From Solimonas soli DSM 21787 (lineage in GTDB: Bacteria > Pseudomonadota > Gammaproteobacteria > Nevskiales > Nevskiaceae), in NCBI RefSeq assembly GCF_000474945.1, contig NZ_AXDW01000010.1, forward strand, positions 124,001 to 188,000: a stretch of 64,000 nucleotides of DNA, read 5' to 3'. The translations under genes and the position numbers were made by a program. This document shows, one piece after another, positions 39,631 through 46,785 of this stretch (its first letter is position 1; each line of letters begins with the position of its first letter). The notes below the pieces were generated by a model. The model was not told the DNA's origin. It saw only the letters and a program-made list of their open reading frames with translations, and searched no databases.

Positions 39631-40194
39631 ATGAGAATCGTATTGCTGGGCGCACCCGGCTCGGGCAAGGGCACGCAGGGTGAAAAGCTGGTTGCGCATT
39701 TCGGCATTCCCAAGATTTCCACCGGAGACGCGCTGCGCGCCGCCGTCGCCGCCGGCACCGAGCTCGGCAAGAAGGCCAAGGCGGCAATGGACGCCGGCCA
39801 GCTGGTCGCCAACGAGATCGTCATCGGCATCGTCGAAGAGCGTCTCGCCCAGGCGGACGCGCAGAAGGGTGCGATCCTCGACGGCTTTCCGCGCAACACC
39901 GCGCAGGCCGAAGTGCTCGACGGCATGCTCCGGCGCCTCGGCCAGCCGGCAATCGACAAGGCTGTTCATTTGGCGGTGAACGACGAAGAGATCATCAAGC
40001 GCCTGCTCGACCGCGCCCAGAAGGAAGGCCGCGCCGACGACAAGGAGGACGTGATCCGCCACCGCATCAAGGTCTACAACGACGAGACCCACCCGCTGCT
40101 CGACTACTACGCGAAGCAGGGCAAGCTGGTCACGGTGCAGGGCGTCGGCAGCCTCGACGACATCTTCCAGCGCATTCTCGGCGTGCTGAAGTAG
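39631..40194 (+). CDS. adk: adenylate kinase, short type
   Basis: 187 residues from the ATG at 39631; the frame is open upstream, but the family begins MRIVLLGAPGSGKGT. P-loop G-A-P-G-S-G-K-G-T (7-15), AMP-site STGDALRAAVA and LDGFPRNTAQA are intact. The LID domain with its possible zinc cysteines is replaced by a short loop (RAQKEGRADDKEDVIRHRI), as in the 187-residue enzymes of Xanthomonadales relatives. It interconverts ATP+AMP and 2 ADP in the cytoplasm. Divergent from ppa; followed by a bidirectional terminator. Confidence 0.96.
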   Translation: MRIVLLGAPGSGKGTQGEKLVAHFGIPKISTGDALRAAVAAGTELGKKAKAAMDAGQLVANEIVIGIVEERLAQADAQKGAILDGFPRNTAQAEVLDGMLRRLGQPAIDKAVHLAVNDEEIIKRLLDRAQKEGRADDKEDVIRHRIKVYNDETHPLLDYYAKQGKLVTVQGVGSLDDIFQRILGVLK

Positions 40195-40208
40195 GCGATC
40201 GGCATGAC

Positions 40209-40238
40209 GAAAAGGCCCGCGCGATGCGGGCCTTTTTC
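40209..40238. terminator. bidirectional terminator between adk and rnd
   Basis: AAAAGGCCCGC pairs with GCGGGCC followed by TTTTT; on the opposite strand the A-run gives TTTT. It sits between the convergent adk and rnd genes and can serve both. Confidence 0.88.
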
Positions 40239-40281
40239 GTTTGCGCACGCCGCGGTTCTTCGCGCGCCGATCGGCGCCGGC

Positions 40282-41373
40282 TCAGAAGAAGCGCTGCAGC
40301 AATGCCGCGCCGCACTGTTCCAGGCGCCAGCCCTGCAGCACCGGAACCTGCGCGGCGCGGCCGCGGCGCAGGAGTTCGATCAGATCGGCGCGCGGCGCGA
40401 GATAACCGGCCGGCAGCTGCAGCTCGGCGGCGCGCGCCTGCACCGTGGCCTGCAGCTCGCGCAGGCGTGCTTTCTGCTCGGCGCTCAATTCGTCGTCCGT
40501 GGCCAGCTTGCGCGGCGATTGCGCCAGCGCTTCGCCGACGATGCCGAGCAGCGTGGCGCCGTGGCGTTCGAGCGTCTTCGGCGGCAGCACGCCGAGGCCT
40601 TCGAGTTGCGCCGCGCCGGTCGGCTGGCGTTCGGCGATGCGGTAGATGGCGTCGTCGTCGATGATCCACTTGCGCGGGCGGTCGCGCGCCTGCGCCTCGC
40701 GCTCGCGCCAGGCGGCGAGCGCGGCGGCGACGGTCTGCTCGGCGGCCGTCATGCGGGCGAGACCGCGCAGGCGCTCCCAGGCGTCCTCCGGGCGCGTCAC
40801 GTACTGCGCGGCGCGCGCCAGGCGCGCGCAATCTTCGGCGAGCCAGGCAAGGCGGCCGCGCGCAGCGAGCTCGTCCTGCAGGGCGACGAACACGGTGGCG
40901 AGGTGCGAGACGTCGGCCGCCGCGTAGGCCAGCTCCGCTTCGGTCAGCGGGCGGCGTGCCCAGTCGGTGCGCGAGAGGCTCTTGTCGAGCGTGATGCCGA
41001 GCCGCTTTTCGATCAGTCCGGCGTAGCCGATCTGGTCGCCGACGCCGAGCAGGGTCGCGGCGATCTGCGTGTCGAACAGCGGCTGCGGGCAGGCGCCGCG
41101 CAGGCGCACGAGGATTTCGAGATCCTGCGAAACGGCGTGGAAGACCTTGATCGAATCCGGCGCATAGAGCAGGTCCAGCAGCGGATTCAGGTCGGCGAGC
41201 GCCAGCGTGTCGATGCAGACCGCTTCGTCGCCGTCGCCGATCTGGATCAGGCAGAGCCGGGGGTAGTAGGTGTCGACACGCACGAATTCGGTGTCGACGG
41301 TCAGCCAGCGGCGTTCGCGCCAGCGCGCCAGATGCGGGGCCAGCGATTCGGGGGTCTGGATCAGCTCGGTCAT
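40282..41373 (-). CDS. rnd: ribonuclease D
   Basis: 363 residues (E. coli 375). DEDD exonuclease motifs: VDTEFVRVDTYYP (D27, E29), FHAVSQDLEIL (D84) and AYAAADVSHL. An HRDC region follows (about 205-280, WERLRGLARMTAAEQTVAAA and onward). RNase D trims 3' ends of tRNA and other stable RNA precursors in the cytoplasm. The gene is alone on the minus strand, divergent from the membrane-protein/mpl pair. Confidence 0.95.
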   Translation of the reverse strand: MTELIQTPESLAPHLARWRERRWLTVDTEFVRVDTYYPRLCLIQIGDGDEAVCIDTLALADLNPLLDLLYAPDSIKVFHAVSQDLEILVRLRGACPQPLFDTQIAATLLGVGDQIGYAGLIEKRLGITLDKSLSRTDWARRPLTEAELAYAAADVSHLATVFVALQDELAARGRLAWLAEDCARLARAAQYVTRPEDAWERLRGLARMTAAEQTVAAALAAWREREAQARDRPRKWIIDDDAIYRIAERQPTGAAQLEGLGVLPPKTLERHGATLLGIVGEALAQSPRKLATDDELSAEQKARLRELQATVQARAAELQLPAGYLAPRADLIELLRRGRAAQVPVLQGWRLEQCGAALLQRFF

Positions 41374-41437
41374 GTCGTTGTTGTCGTGGCGGGCCGCCGA
41401 TCGGCGCAGCGTCCATCGTGCGGCAGTGAACAGCCTC

Positions 41438-41443
41438 TAGAAT
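41438..41443 (+). promoter_or_regulatory. putative -10 element upstream of the membrane protein-mpl pair
   Basis: TAGAAT lies 28 bases before the ATG at 41472, in the gap divergent from rnd. No strong -35 was found. Confidence 0.4.
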
Positions 41444-41471
41444 ACGTGCCTTCGTCACTCGCCGACCACTC

Positions 41472-42050
41472 ATGCTCGCCGCCATCGTCAACGCCACACT
41501 GCGCATCCTGCTGTTCCGTGCCGGCCCGCAGGACTTTCCGTATGACCCCAGGCTGACGGCGCCGCTCGCGCTGCTGCTGGCGCTGGCGATCGGCCTGCAG
41601 GCGATGCCGTCGGTGCCGGTCGGCGGCGCCATCGCGGTCGCGCTCGCCACCGTCGCCGCGCTCGGCATGGTCACGCGCCTGGTCCTGCGCATGCGCCAGC
41701 TCGACGCGCGCTTTCACCAGACCTTCGCGGCCTTGCTGGCGAGCAATGCCGTGCTGACCTTCCTGATCGTGCCGTTCGCGGTGAAAGCGGCGCCGGCCCT
41801 GCACGAACTGGCCAGTCATCCCGAGCTGTTCGAGCATCCGGAGCAGATGACGACGCCGCTGCCGCTCGCCGCCGTGTTCGTGATGTTCGCGCTGTCGCTG
41901 TGGAACCTGCTGGTCAATGCGTCGATCTTCCGCCATGCCGTCAACGTCTCCTTCGGTGCCGGCATCCTGATCGCCTTCGGCCTGTCGCTGGCGCTGCAGC
42001 TGTTCGTCAGCGTGGTCGCCAGTCTGGTCGTCGGCACGCCGGCGGGCTGA
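41472..42050 (+). CDS. four-helix inner membrane protein upstream of mpl
   Basis: 192 residues with four strongly hydrophobic segments (LTAPLALLLALAIGLQAM, GGAIAVALATVAALGMV, AALLASNAVLTFLIVPFAV, then a C-terminal pair around LPLAAVFVMFALSLW and GILIAFGLSLALQLFV). A Yip1-like arrangement is possible. No catalytic motif is seen. It is six bases before mpl, so they share a transcript. Function unknown; the family may be specific to gammaproteobacteria. Confidence 0.75.
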   Translation: MLAAIVNATLRILLFRAGPQDFPYDPRLTAPLALLLALAIGLQAMPSVPVGGAIAVALATVAALGMVTRLVLRMRQLDARFHQTFAALLASNAVLTFLIVPFAVKAAPALHELASHPELFEHPEQMTTPLPLAAVFVMFALSLWNLLVNASIFRHAVNVSFGAGILIAFGLSLALQLFVSVVASLVVGTPAG

Positions 42051-42056
42051 CGGTCC

Positions 42057-43427
42057 ATGCACATCCATATTCTCGGCATCTGCGGCACTTTCATGGCCGG
42101 CATCGCGGCGATCGCGCGCGAGGCGGGACACACGGTCACCGGCTCCGATGCGAACGCCTGGCCGCCGATGTCGACGCAGCTCGAGGCGCTCGGCATCACC
42201 GTCATGCAGGGCTACGAGCCGAAGCATCTGCAGCCGGCGCCGGACATGGTCGTGGTCGGCAATGTCGTCACGCGCGGCAATGCGGCGATGGAATACGTGC
42301 TCGATGAAGGGCTGCCGTACACCTCGGGTCCGCAATGGCTCGCCGAGAATGTGCTGCGCGATCGCCATGTGCTCGCCGTCGCCGGCACGCACGGCAAGAC
42401 CACGACGACGTCCCTGCTTGCCTGGCTGCTCGAACACGCCGGCCTCGCGCCGGGCTTCCTGGTCGGCGGCGTGCCGCAGAACTTCGGCATCTCGGCGCGC
42501 CTCGGCGCGTCGAAATACTTCGTCATCGAGGCCGACGAGTACGACACCGCCTTCTTCGACAAGCGCAGCAAGTTCGTGCACTACCGGCCGCGCACGGCGA
42601 TCCTCAACAACCTCGAATACGACCACGCCGACATCTTCCCCGACCTCGCCGCGATCGAGCGGCAGTTCCATCATCTCGTGCGCACCGTGCCGGGTTCCGG
42701 CCGGCTGGTCGTCAACGGCGACAGCGAAGCGCTGGCGCGCGTGCTCGCGCAGGGCTGCTGGAGCGAGGTCGTGCGCTTCAGCACCGACGGCTCGCGCGAG
42801 CACGAATGGTGGGGCGGCTACGGCGGCGAATGCACGACGCCGGGCGGCTTCGAACTGGTCGCCGGCGGTCTCGAACAGGGCTGCGTGGCGACGCCGCTGC
42901 CGGGCCTGCACAACGTCGCCAACACGCTTGCCGCGTTCGCGGCGGCCGAACACGTCGGCGTGCCGGTGGCGACGCTGATCGAGGGCTTGCAGCAGTTCAC
43001 GAGCGTCAAGCGCCGCCTCGAAGTGGTCGGCGAAGCGCGCGGCGTGACGGTCTACGACGACTTCGCGCATCACCCGACGGCGATCGAGGTGACGATCGCC
43101 GCGCTGCGTCGCCAGACGCACGGTGGTCGCGTGCTCGCGGTGCTCGAGCCGCGTTCCAACACCATGCGCCTCGGCACGCACGCCGACGAGCTCGCGCTCA
43201 GCCTGCGCGACGCCGATCTCTGCTTCGTCTACGCGCGGCCCGATCTCAAATGGGACGCCAAGGGCGCGCTCGCCGGCGTCGGTTCGCGGCTGCGCGTGGC
43301 CGCCGACCTCGAGGCGCTGATCGCGGCGATCGCGGCGGAAGCGCGCAGCGGCGATCGCGTGCTAGTGATGAGCAACGGCGACTTCGGCGGCATCCACGGC
43401 AAGCTGCTGAAGCGGCTCGCCGCCTGA
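42057..43427 (+). CDS. mpl: UDP-MurNAc:L-alanyl-gamma-D-glutamyl-meso-DAP ligase
   Basis: 456 residues (E. coli 457). Mur-ligase features: N-terminal Rossmann start HIHILGICGTFMAGIAAIA, ATP site AVAGTHGKTTTTSLLAW, central NNLEYDHADIFPDL and C-terminal DDFAHHPTAIEVTIAALR, VLEPRSNTMRLG. The GTFM and AGTHGKTTTTS forms separate Mpl from MurC. It reattaches recycled murein tripeptide to UDP-MurNAc in the cytoplasm. It ends in a bidirectional terminator. Confidence 0.96.
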   Translation: MHIHILGICGTFMAGIAAIAREAGHTVTGSDANAWPPMSTQLEALGITVMQGYEPKHLQPAPDMVVVGNVVTRGNAAMEYVLDEGLPYTSGPQWLAENVLRDRHVLAVAGTHGKTTTTSLLAWLLEHAGLAPGFLVGGVPQNFGISARLGASKYFVIEADEYDTAFFDKRSKFVHYRPRTAILNNLEYDHADIFPDLAAIERQFHHLVRTVPGSGRLVVNGDSEALARVLAQGCWSEVVRFSTDGSREHEWWGGYGGECTTPGGFELVAGGLEQGCVATPLPGLHNVANTLAAFAAAEHVGVPVATLIEGLQQFTSVKRRLEVVGEARGVTVYDDFAHHPTAIEVTIAALRRQTHGGRVLAVLEPRSNTMRLGTHADELALSLRDADLCFVYARPDLKWDAKGALAGVGSRLRVAADLEALIAAIAAEARSGDRVLVMSNGDFGGIHGKLLKRLAA

Positions 43428-43443
43428 GGCTCGACGCAAACGC

Positions 43444-43469
43444 AAAAGCCCGCCTCGTGGCGGGCTTTT
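43444..43469. terminator. bidirectional terminator after mpl
   Basis: AAAAGCCCGCC pairs with GGCGGGCTTTT around TCGT. It lies between convergent mpl and the small periplasmic protein gene; both directions read into a run of four T. Confidence 0.85.
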
Positions 43470-43482
43470 GCGGCGCGATCGC

Positions 43483-43962
43483 TTACTGCACGCGCTTGAC
43501 TCTGGCCTTGCTGTTGAGCCCGTCGACGCTGAGGTAGTAGGCCCCGAACAGGCCTTTCTCGATCGTTACCGGCGGATCGCGGGTGGCGGCGACGTAGGCA
43601 CTGTGGTCGTCGACGACGACCCAGACCTGGCCGTTGTCGAGCTTGAACCGGCTCTTCGGCTCCCAGCCCTCGAAGGTGCCGACGATGTGCGCCTGCATCG
43701 TCGTCGGCTCCTGCGTCCGGTCGGCCTGCGTGCTGCGCAACTGCTCGGCTCCGAACTGCGCCGGCGGCGGCGTGCTTGCCGGCGTCGGGGCCGGCGCTGG
43801 CGTCGCTGCGGCGGCCGTATGCCGGCCGGCGAGCTGGTCATAGCAGGCGAGGCGAGCGGACGCTTCATCGATTCCGGCACAAGCCTGCAGATCGGCCGCG
43901 CGTGCCGGCGTCGCGGCGGCAAGCAGGCAGGCCACACCGAGTTCGAGAGGCAGGCGGCGCAT
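43483..43962 (-). CDS. small periplasmic protein with 'CA-x-I-x-x-x-x-x-RLACYD' motif
   Basis: 159 residues. Signal peptide (GVACLLAAATPARA) followed by LQACAGIDEASARLACYDQL, a two-cysteine motif seen at the N-terminus of many periplasmic proteins, including some linked to type VI secretion (TagO/VasI). Then a Pro/Ala/Thr linker (about 50-70) and a beta-rich C-terminal part (FKLDNGQVWVVVDDHSAYVA). The two cysteines may form a disulfide. It abuts the end of lipA on the same strand, so it is probably co-transcribed. Function unknown; no type VI genes lie nearby. Confidence 0.75.
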   Translation of the reverse strand: MRRLPLELGVACLLAAATPARAADLQACAGIDEASARLACYDQLAGRHTAAAATPAPAPTPASTPPPAQFGAEQLRSTQADRTQEPTTMQAHIVGTFEGWEPKSRFKLDNGQVWVVVDDHSAYVAATRDPPVTIEKGLFGAYYLSVDGLNSKARVKRVQ

Positions 43963-44928
43963 TCAGGCGGCCGGGTGATGCAGCACGTGTTCCGCCTGCA
44001 GGTCGGCGTGGTAGCTCGAACGCACCATCGGGCCGCTGGCGACGTGCGAGAAACCCATGGCCTCGCCGACGCTGCGCAGGCGCTCGAATTCCTCCGGCGT
44101 CACGTAGCGCGCGACCGGCAGATGGTTCTTCGATGGCTGCAGGTACTGGCCGAGCGTCAGCATGTCGACCCGGTGCGCGCGCAGATCGCGCATCACCTGC
44201 TCGATTTCCTCGATCGTCTCGCCGAGGCCGAGCATCAGGCCGGACTTGGTCGGCACATTCGGGTGCAGGCCCTTGAAGCGTTCGAGCAGGTCGAGCGACC
44301 AGTCGTAATCCGAGCCCGGCCGCGCCTGCTTGTAGAGGCGCGGCACCGTTTCCAGATTGTGGTTGAAGACGTCCGGCGGGTTGTCCCTGAAGATCGTCAG
44401 CGCCGGGTCCATGCGGCCGCGGAAATCCGGCACCAGCACTTCGATCGTCAGCGCCGGCGACAGCCTGCGCGATTCGGCGATGCAGGCCGCGAAGTGGCCG
44501 GCGCCGCCGTCGGCGAGATCGTCGCGATCGACCGAGGTGATGACGACGTAGCGCAGGCGCATGTCGCGAATCGTCTCGGCGAGGTGCTTCGGTTCCTCCG
44601 CATCGAGCGGATTCGGGCGGCCGTGCGCGACGTCGCAGAACGGGCAGCGCCGCGTGCAGATGTCGCCCATGATCATGAACGTTGCCGTGCCCTTGCCGAA
44701 GCACTCGCCGAGGTTCGGGCAGGAGGCTTCCTCGCAGACCGTGTGCAGCTTGGCCGTGCGCAGCACTTCCTTGAGGCGCGCCACTTCCGGAGTGCCCTGG
44801 CTCTTGGCGCGGATCCAGTTCGGCTTACGCAGCGGCGCGGTGGTCGCCTCGATCTTGACCGGGATGCGTGCCATCTTGTCGGCGCCGCGCAGTTTTTCGC
44901 CCTGGACGATCGGCTTGGGCTTGGTCAT
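43963..44928 (-). CDS. lipA: lipoyl synthase
   Basis: 321 residues from the ATG at 44928, matching E. coli LipA length and its beginning ([18 protein letters not shown]). A TTG at 44988 with GGAG six bases upstream would add 20 residues and cannot be excluded. Both iron-sulfur sites are present: C65-x4-C70-x5-C76 (auxiliary cluster) and the radical-SAM C91-x3-C95-x2-C98. The enzyme inserts two sulfurs into octanoyl chains on lipoyl domains in the cytoplasm. lipB is not adjacent. Confidence 0.96.
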   Translation of the reverse strand: MTKPKPIVQGEKLRGADKMARIPVKIEATTAPLRKPNWIRAKSQGTPEVARLKEVLRTAKLHTVCEEASCPNLGECFGKGTATFMIMGDICTRRCPFCDVAHGRPNPLDAEEPKHLAETIRDMRLRYVVITSVDRDDLADGGAGHFAACIAESRRLSPALTIEVLVPDFRGRMDPALTIFRDNPPDVFNHNLETVPRLYKQARPGSDYDWSLDLLERFKGLHPNVPTKSGLMLGLGETIEEIEQVMRDLRAHRVDMLTLGQYLQPSKNHLPVARYVTPEEFERLRSVGEAMGFSHVASGPMVRSSYHADLQAEHVLHHPAA

Positions 44929-45015
44929 CGCACGCTCGCTCGGCGGCGCGGTATCGGGGCCTGAAAGTTCGGGGGATGGGGCGCTCAAGGACAGCTCCGC
45001 GTGAAACAGGCGCGC

Positions 45016-45021
45016 ATTGTA
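45016..45021 (-). promoter_or_regulatory. putative -10 element (TACAAT) for lipA
   Basis: TACAAT on the minus strand lies 27 bases before the alternative TTG and 87 before the ATG of lipA. Transcription from it would include both candidate starts. Confidence 0.35.
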
Positions 45022-45073
45022 CGCCCTCGCGCGCCGCCGCCGCTGTCGGCGGGCGAGGTGTTGCGGCGGGCGA

Positions 45074-45865
45074 TCAGGCCGCGAGCGCCGCCAGCGGCGG
45101 CGTCTGCGCAGCCGGCGCTACGGGCAGCCCCAATGCCCGTTCGACCGCCGCCTGAGCCTGCACGGAGAGCGCGGCGCGGTCGGCGCCGCCAGTCGCCAGC
45201 GGCGTGCAGTAGAAGACGTCGACACGCAGACCCGGTTCGCGCAGCACGCGCAGCACGTGGCGGAGCAGATCGTCGTCGCCGATGAAGGGCGCCACGTCGC
45301 GGCCGCCGGCGCCCGGGTGGTAGCGCAGCGCGACCGGCTGGATCGGACAATGTGCCTCGATCGCCGCACCGAACAGGCGTGCATGAAAGGGCAGCACCTG
45401 CCGGCCGTCGGTGGTCGTGCCTTCCGGAAACAGCACGACGGCGCCGCCCTGGCGCAGGCAGACGGCGATGCGGTCGAGCATCGGCCGCGCGCCGCCCTTG
45501 CCGCGGCGGATGTAGAGGCTGCCGCAGGCCGTCGCCAGCTGGCCGGCGATCGGCCAGTGGCGGATTTCCGCCTTGGCGACGAAGCGCAGCGGCTCGACCG
45601 AGCCCATCAGCGGGATGTCGAGCCAGGACACGTGATTGGCGACGGTCAGGTGCGCGCCGCTGAGCGGCTTGCCATGCACCGTGACGCGCAGTCCCAGGAT
45701 GCCGAGCAGGCGGCGATGCCACCAGCCGGCCATGCGCAGGCGATCGAGCCGGCCGCTGAAATCGAACGCGACCAGCAGCGCCATCAGCAGGCCGACGAGC
45801 AGCAGCGCGATCACGCAGGCGCTGCGCCAGAGCGTGCGCAGCGACGCGGCCAGGGGACTCGACAT
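45074..45865 (-). CDS. olsA: lyso-lipid acyltransferase, OlsA-like
   Basis: 263 residues with an N-terminal membrane helix ([18 protein letters not shown]) and a PlsC acyltransferase domain: [11 protein letters not shown] (H-x4-D) and [14 protein letters not shown]. Such enzymes add a second acyl chain to lysophosphatidate or lyso-ornithine lipid at the inner membrane. Because the upstream gene, overlapping by one base (TGATG), is OlsB-like, the OlsA role is inferred: making ornithine lipid from lyso-ornithine lipid. A general 1-acylglycerol-3-phosphate acyltransferase role is the alternative. Confidence 0.82.
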   Translation of the reverse strand: MSSPLAASLRTLWRSACVIALLLVGLLMALLVAFDFSGRLDRLRMAGWWHRRLLGILGLRVTVHGKPLSGAHLTVANHVSWLDIPLMGSVEPLRFVAKAEIRHWPIAGQLATACGSLYIRRGKGGARPMLDRIAVCLRQGGAVVLFPEGTTTDGRQVLPFHARLFGAAIEAHCPIQPVALRYHPGAGGRDVAPFIGDDDLLRHVLRVLREPGLRVDVFYCTPLATGGADRAALSVQAQAAVERALGLPVAPAAQTPPLAALAA

Positions 45866-46668
45866 CAGGCGTGTCCGGCGCCCGCCTCGGCGCCGCCGGC
45901 GGCCTGCGCCTGGCCGAGGAAGTGGCGGGCGTAGCGCGGATTGAGATCGCTGACGTTGAGCAGCATGAAGACGTCGGCGCAGTTGAAGTCGCGGTCCCAG
46001 TACGCCTCGCCGCAGGCCTTGGCGCCGAGGCTGAGGTAGGCCTTCAGCAGCGGCGGCATCTTCGGCTTCTCGGTCGCGCGGCGATCGGCGGCCGGCAGCG
46101 GAATGTACGGCCGCACGTGCTGCCAGGCCGGTGCCATGTACTGCTCGCGGATCTGCTCGAGGATCGCATGCGCCGTGGCGCCGCCGTCCTCGAGGCCGAT
46201 CGACGCGCAGCCGAACAGGTAGTCGTAGCCCTCGTTGACGATGGTGCTGGCGATGCCCTGCCAGAGCGTCGCGATCACCGCGCCGCTGCGGTACTCGGCG
46301 GCCACGCAGGTGCGGCCGATTTCCATCACGCGGCCCGGCAGGGAATCCAGCATCGCCAGGTCGAACTCGCTCGCCGAATAGAAGCCGCCGGCCGCCGGGG
46401 CGCGCTCGCTGGTCAGGATGCGCGTGCAGGCGACGATGCGGCCGGTGTCGGCGTTGCGCACCGTCAGATGACGGCAGAACGGATCGTACTGGTCGTGGTC
46501 GATACCCTCGCTGCCGCCCTCGGCGCCGCCGGCGATCTGGGCGCCCAGCTCGCCGGCGAAGATGCGGTAGCGCAGCTTCTGGGTTTCGAGAATCTCTGCC
46601 GGCGTCTCCGCGAAGCGCACTTCGAAGCGCGGCTTGCGCGGCAAGTCACCATCAATACGTGTCGACAT
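45865..46668 (-). CDS. olsB: ornithine-acyl-ACP N-acyltransferase, OlsB-like
   Basis: 267 residues from the ATG at 46668, preceded by AAAGGAG eight bases upstream; the frame is open further. The sequence matches the autoinducer-synthase/GNAT-like OlsB fold: FEVRFAETPAEILETQKLRY, CRHLTVRNADTGRIVACTRI, MEIGRTCVAAEYRSGAVIATLW and a C-terminal CGEAYWDRDFNCADVFML. OlsB N-acylates ornithine with 3-hydroxyacyl-ACP, giving lyso-ornithine lipid. Paired with the PlsC protein it suggests phosphorus-free ornithine lipid synthesis, often used under phosphate limitation. Confidence 0.87.
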   Translation of the reverse strand: MSTRIDGDLPRKPRFEVRFAETPAEILETQKLRYRIFAGELGAQIAGGAEGGSEGIDHDQYDPFCRHLTVRNADTGRIVACTRILTSERAPAAGGFYSASEFDLAMLDSLPGRVMEIGRTCVAAEYRSGAVIATLWQGIASTIVNEGYDYLFGCASIGLEDGGATAHAILEQIREQYMAPAWQHVRPYIPLPAADRRATEKPKMPPLLKAYLSLGAKACGEAYWDRDFNCADVFMLLNVSDLNPRYARHFLGQAQAAGGAEAGAGHA

Positions 46669-46785
46669 GTGCGTCGCTCCTTTGCGGATGGCGCGCACTC
46701 TATGAAGCGGTCTTTGAAGCGATGTGACGCTGTCATGACTGAACGATGACGCCGGTCAGCCCGGCAAAGCGCGAGGCCGGCGGCC

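Noticed and set aside
44929-44988. TTG-initiated N-terminal extension of lipA
   Set aside because: Although GGAG precedes it, the ATG at 44928 gives the family's exact length and conserved start; kept as an alternative in the lipA entry.
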